The notes under the pieces were generated by a model that saw only the letters and a list, made by a program, of their open reading frames with translations, did no database searches and had not been told where the DNA came from. Position numbers and translations under genes: made by a program. A DNA stretch of 38,847 nucleotides from Pseudomonas sp. GM74 (lineage in GTDB: Bacteria > Pseudomonadota > Gammaproteobacteria > Pseudomonadales > Pseudomonadaceae), in NCBI RefSeq assembly GCF_000282455.1, contig NZ_AKJG01000099.1, positions 1 through 38,847 of the forward strand, written 5' to 3'. Shown here piece by piece: positions 38,816-38,847 of the stretch (positions within the stretch are counted from its first letter, which is position 1; the number at the start of each line of letters is the position of its first letter).

Positions 38816-38847
38816 AGCTGCCGAGCCCGCGAGGCTGCGTTCGGCTG
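38816..38847. repeat. Start of another intergenic repeat, cut by window edge
   Basis: The last bases, beginning GTAGCAGCTGCCGAGC, look like the opening arm of a repeat of the same broad type as 26523-26641 (GTAGGAGCTGCCGAAGGC). The partner arm would be beyond the window. Confidence 0.5.

Overview
The window looks like chromosomal DNA of a Pseudomonas of the fluorescens/putida lineage. The evidence is high-GC coding sequence, an EmhABC/TtgABC-type RND pump with a divergent TetR repressor and recognisable operator, an olsBA pair, a XenB-type reductase, and many copies of the Pseudomonas REP motif (GGGAGCGGGCTTGCTCGCGA and variants) between genes.

Layout. 1-5578: solvent/antibiotic efflux operon emhA-emhB-emhC (minus strand, emhC cut by the window edge) with the divergent repressor emhR. 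5867-6936: two small AT-richer genes for exported proteins that look like diverged paralogues. 7176-9821: a probable redox-detoxification unit, arsR-type regulator, MFS exporter and xenB, with a striking 23-bp perfect inverted repeat between regulator and exporter. 9992-13298: acpH, the ornithine-lipid genes olsB-olsA, and an acyl-CoA-dehydrogenase-like gene. 13492-16903: serine hydrolase plus a coupled small Cys-rich protein, then YceI and a cardiolipin-synthase-like phospholipase D protein. 17044-21640: periplasmic beta-glucosidase bglX and a lemA/TPM/TPM operon.

21772-24088 is the accessory part: a LuxR-type HTH protein translationally coupled to two small holin-like membrane proteins, followed by a convergent CI-type repressor, an Ogr/Delta zinc-finger activator and a small unknown. 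It looks like the control and lysis fragments of a phage with no structural, replication or lysozyme genes in between.

24222-38667: methyltransferase, EamA transporter whose C-terminus is read through a REP element, DJ-1/PfpI protein, ribbon-helix-helix protein, YegP-like protein, a DUF4917 protein with SIR2-like motifs, and a catabolic unit (LysR, class III CoA transferase, HMG-CoA-lyase-like enzyme, MFS carrier). These are followed by a YdcZ/LysR divergent pair, a LysE exporter, a PAS-GAF-GGDEF diguanylate cyclase, and two small stress-type genes (KGG repeat and DUF4142) ending in a clear intrinsic terminator.

No tRNA, rRNA, CRISPR array or complete insertion sequence was seen. The most interesting items are the SIR2-like DUF4917 protein, the phage-derived regulator/holin cluster, the 23-bp hairpin in the arsR-MFS gap, the paralogous secreted pair, and the REP-encoded protein tail. 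None of these is proven to be a new system.
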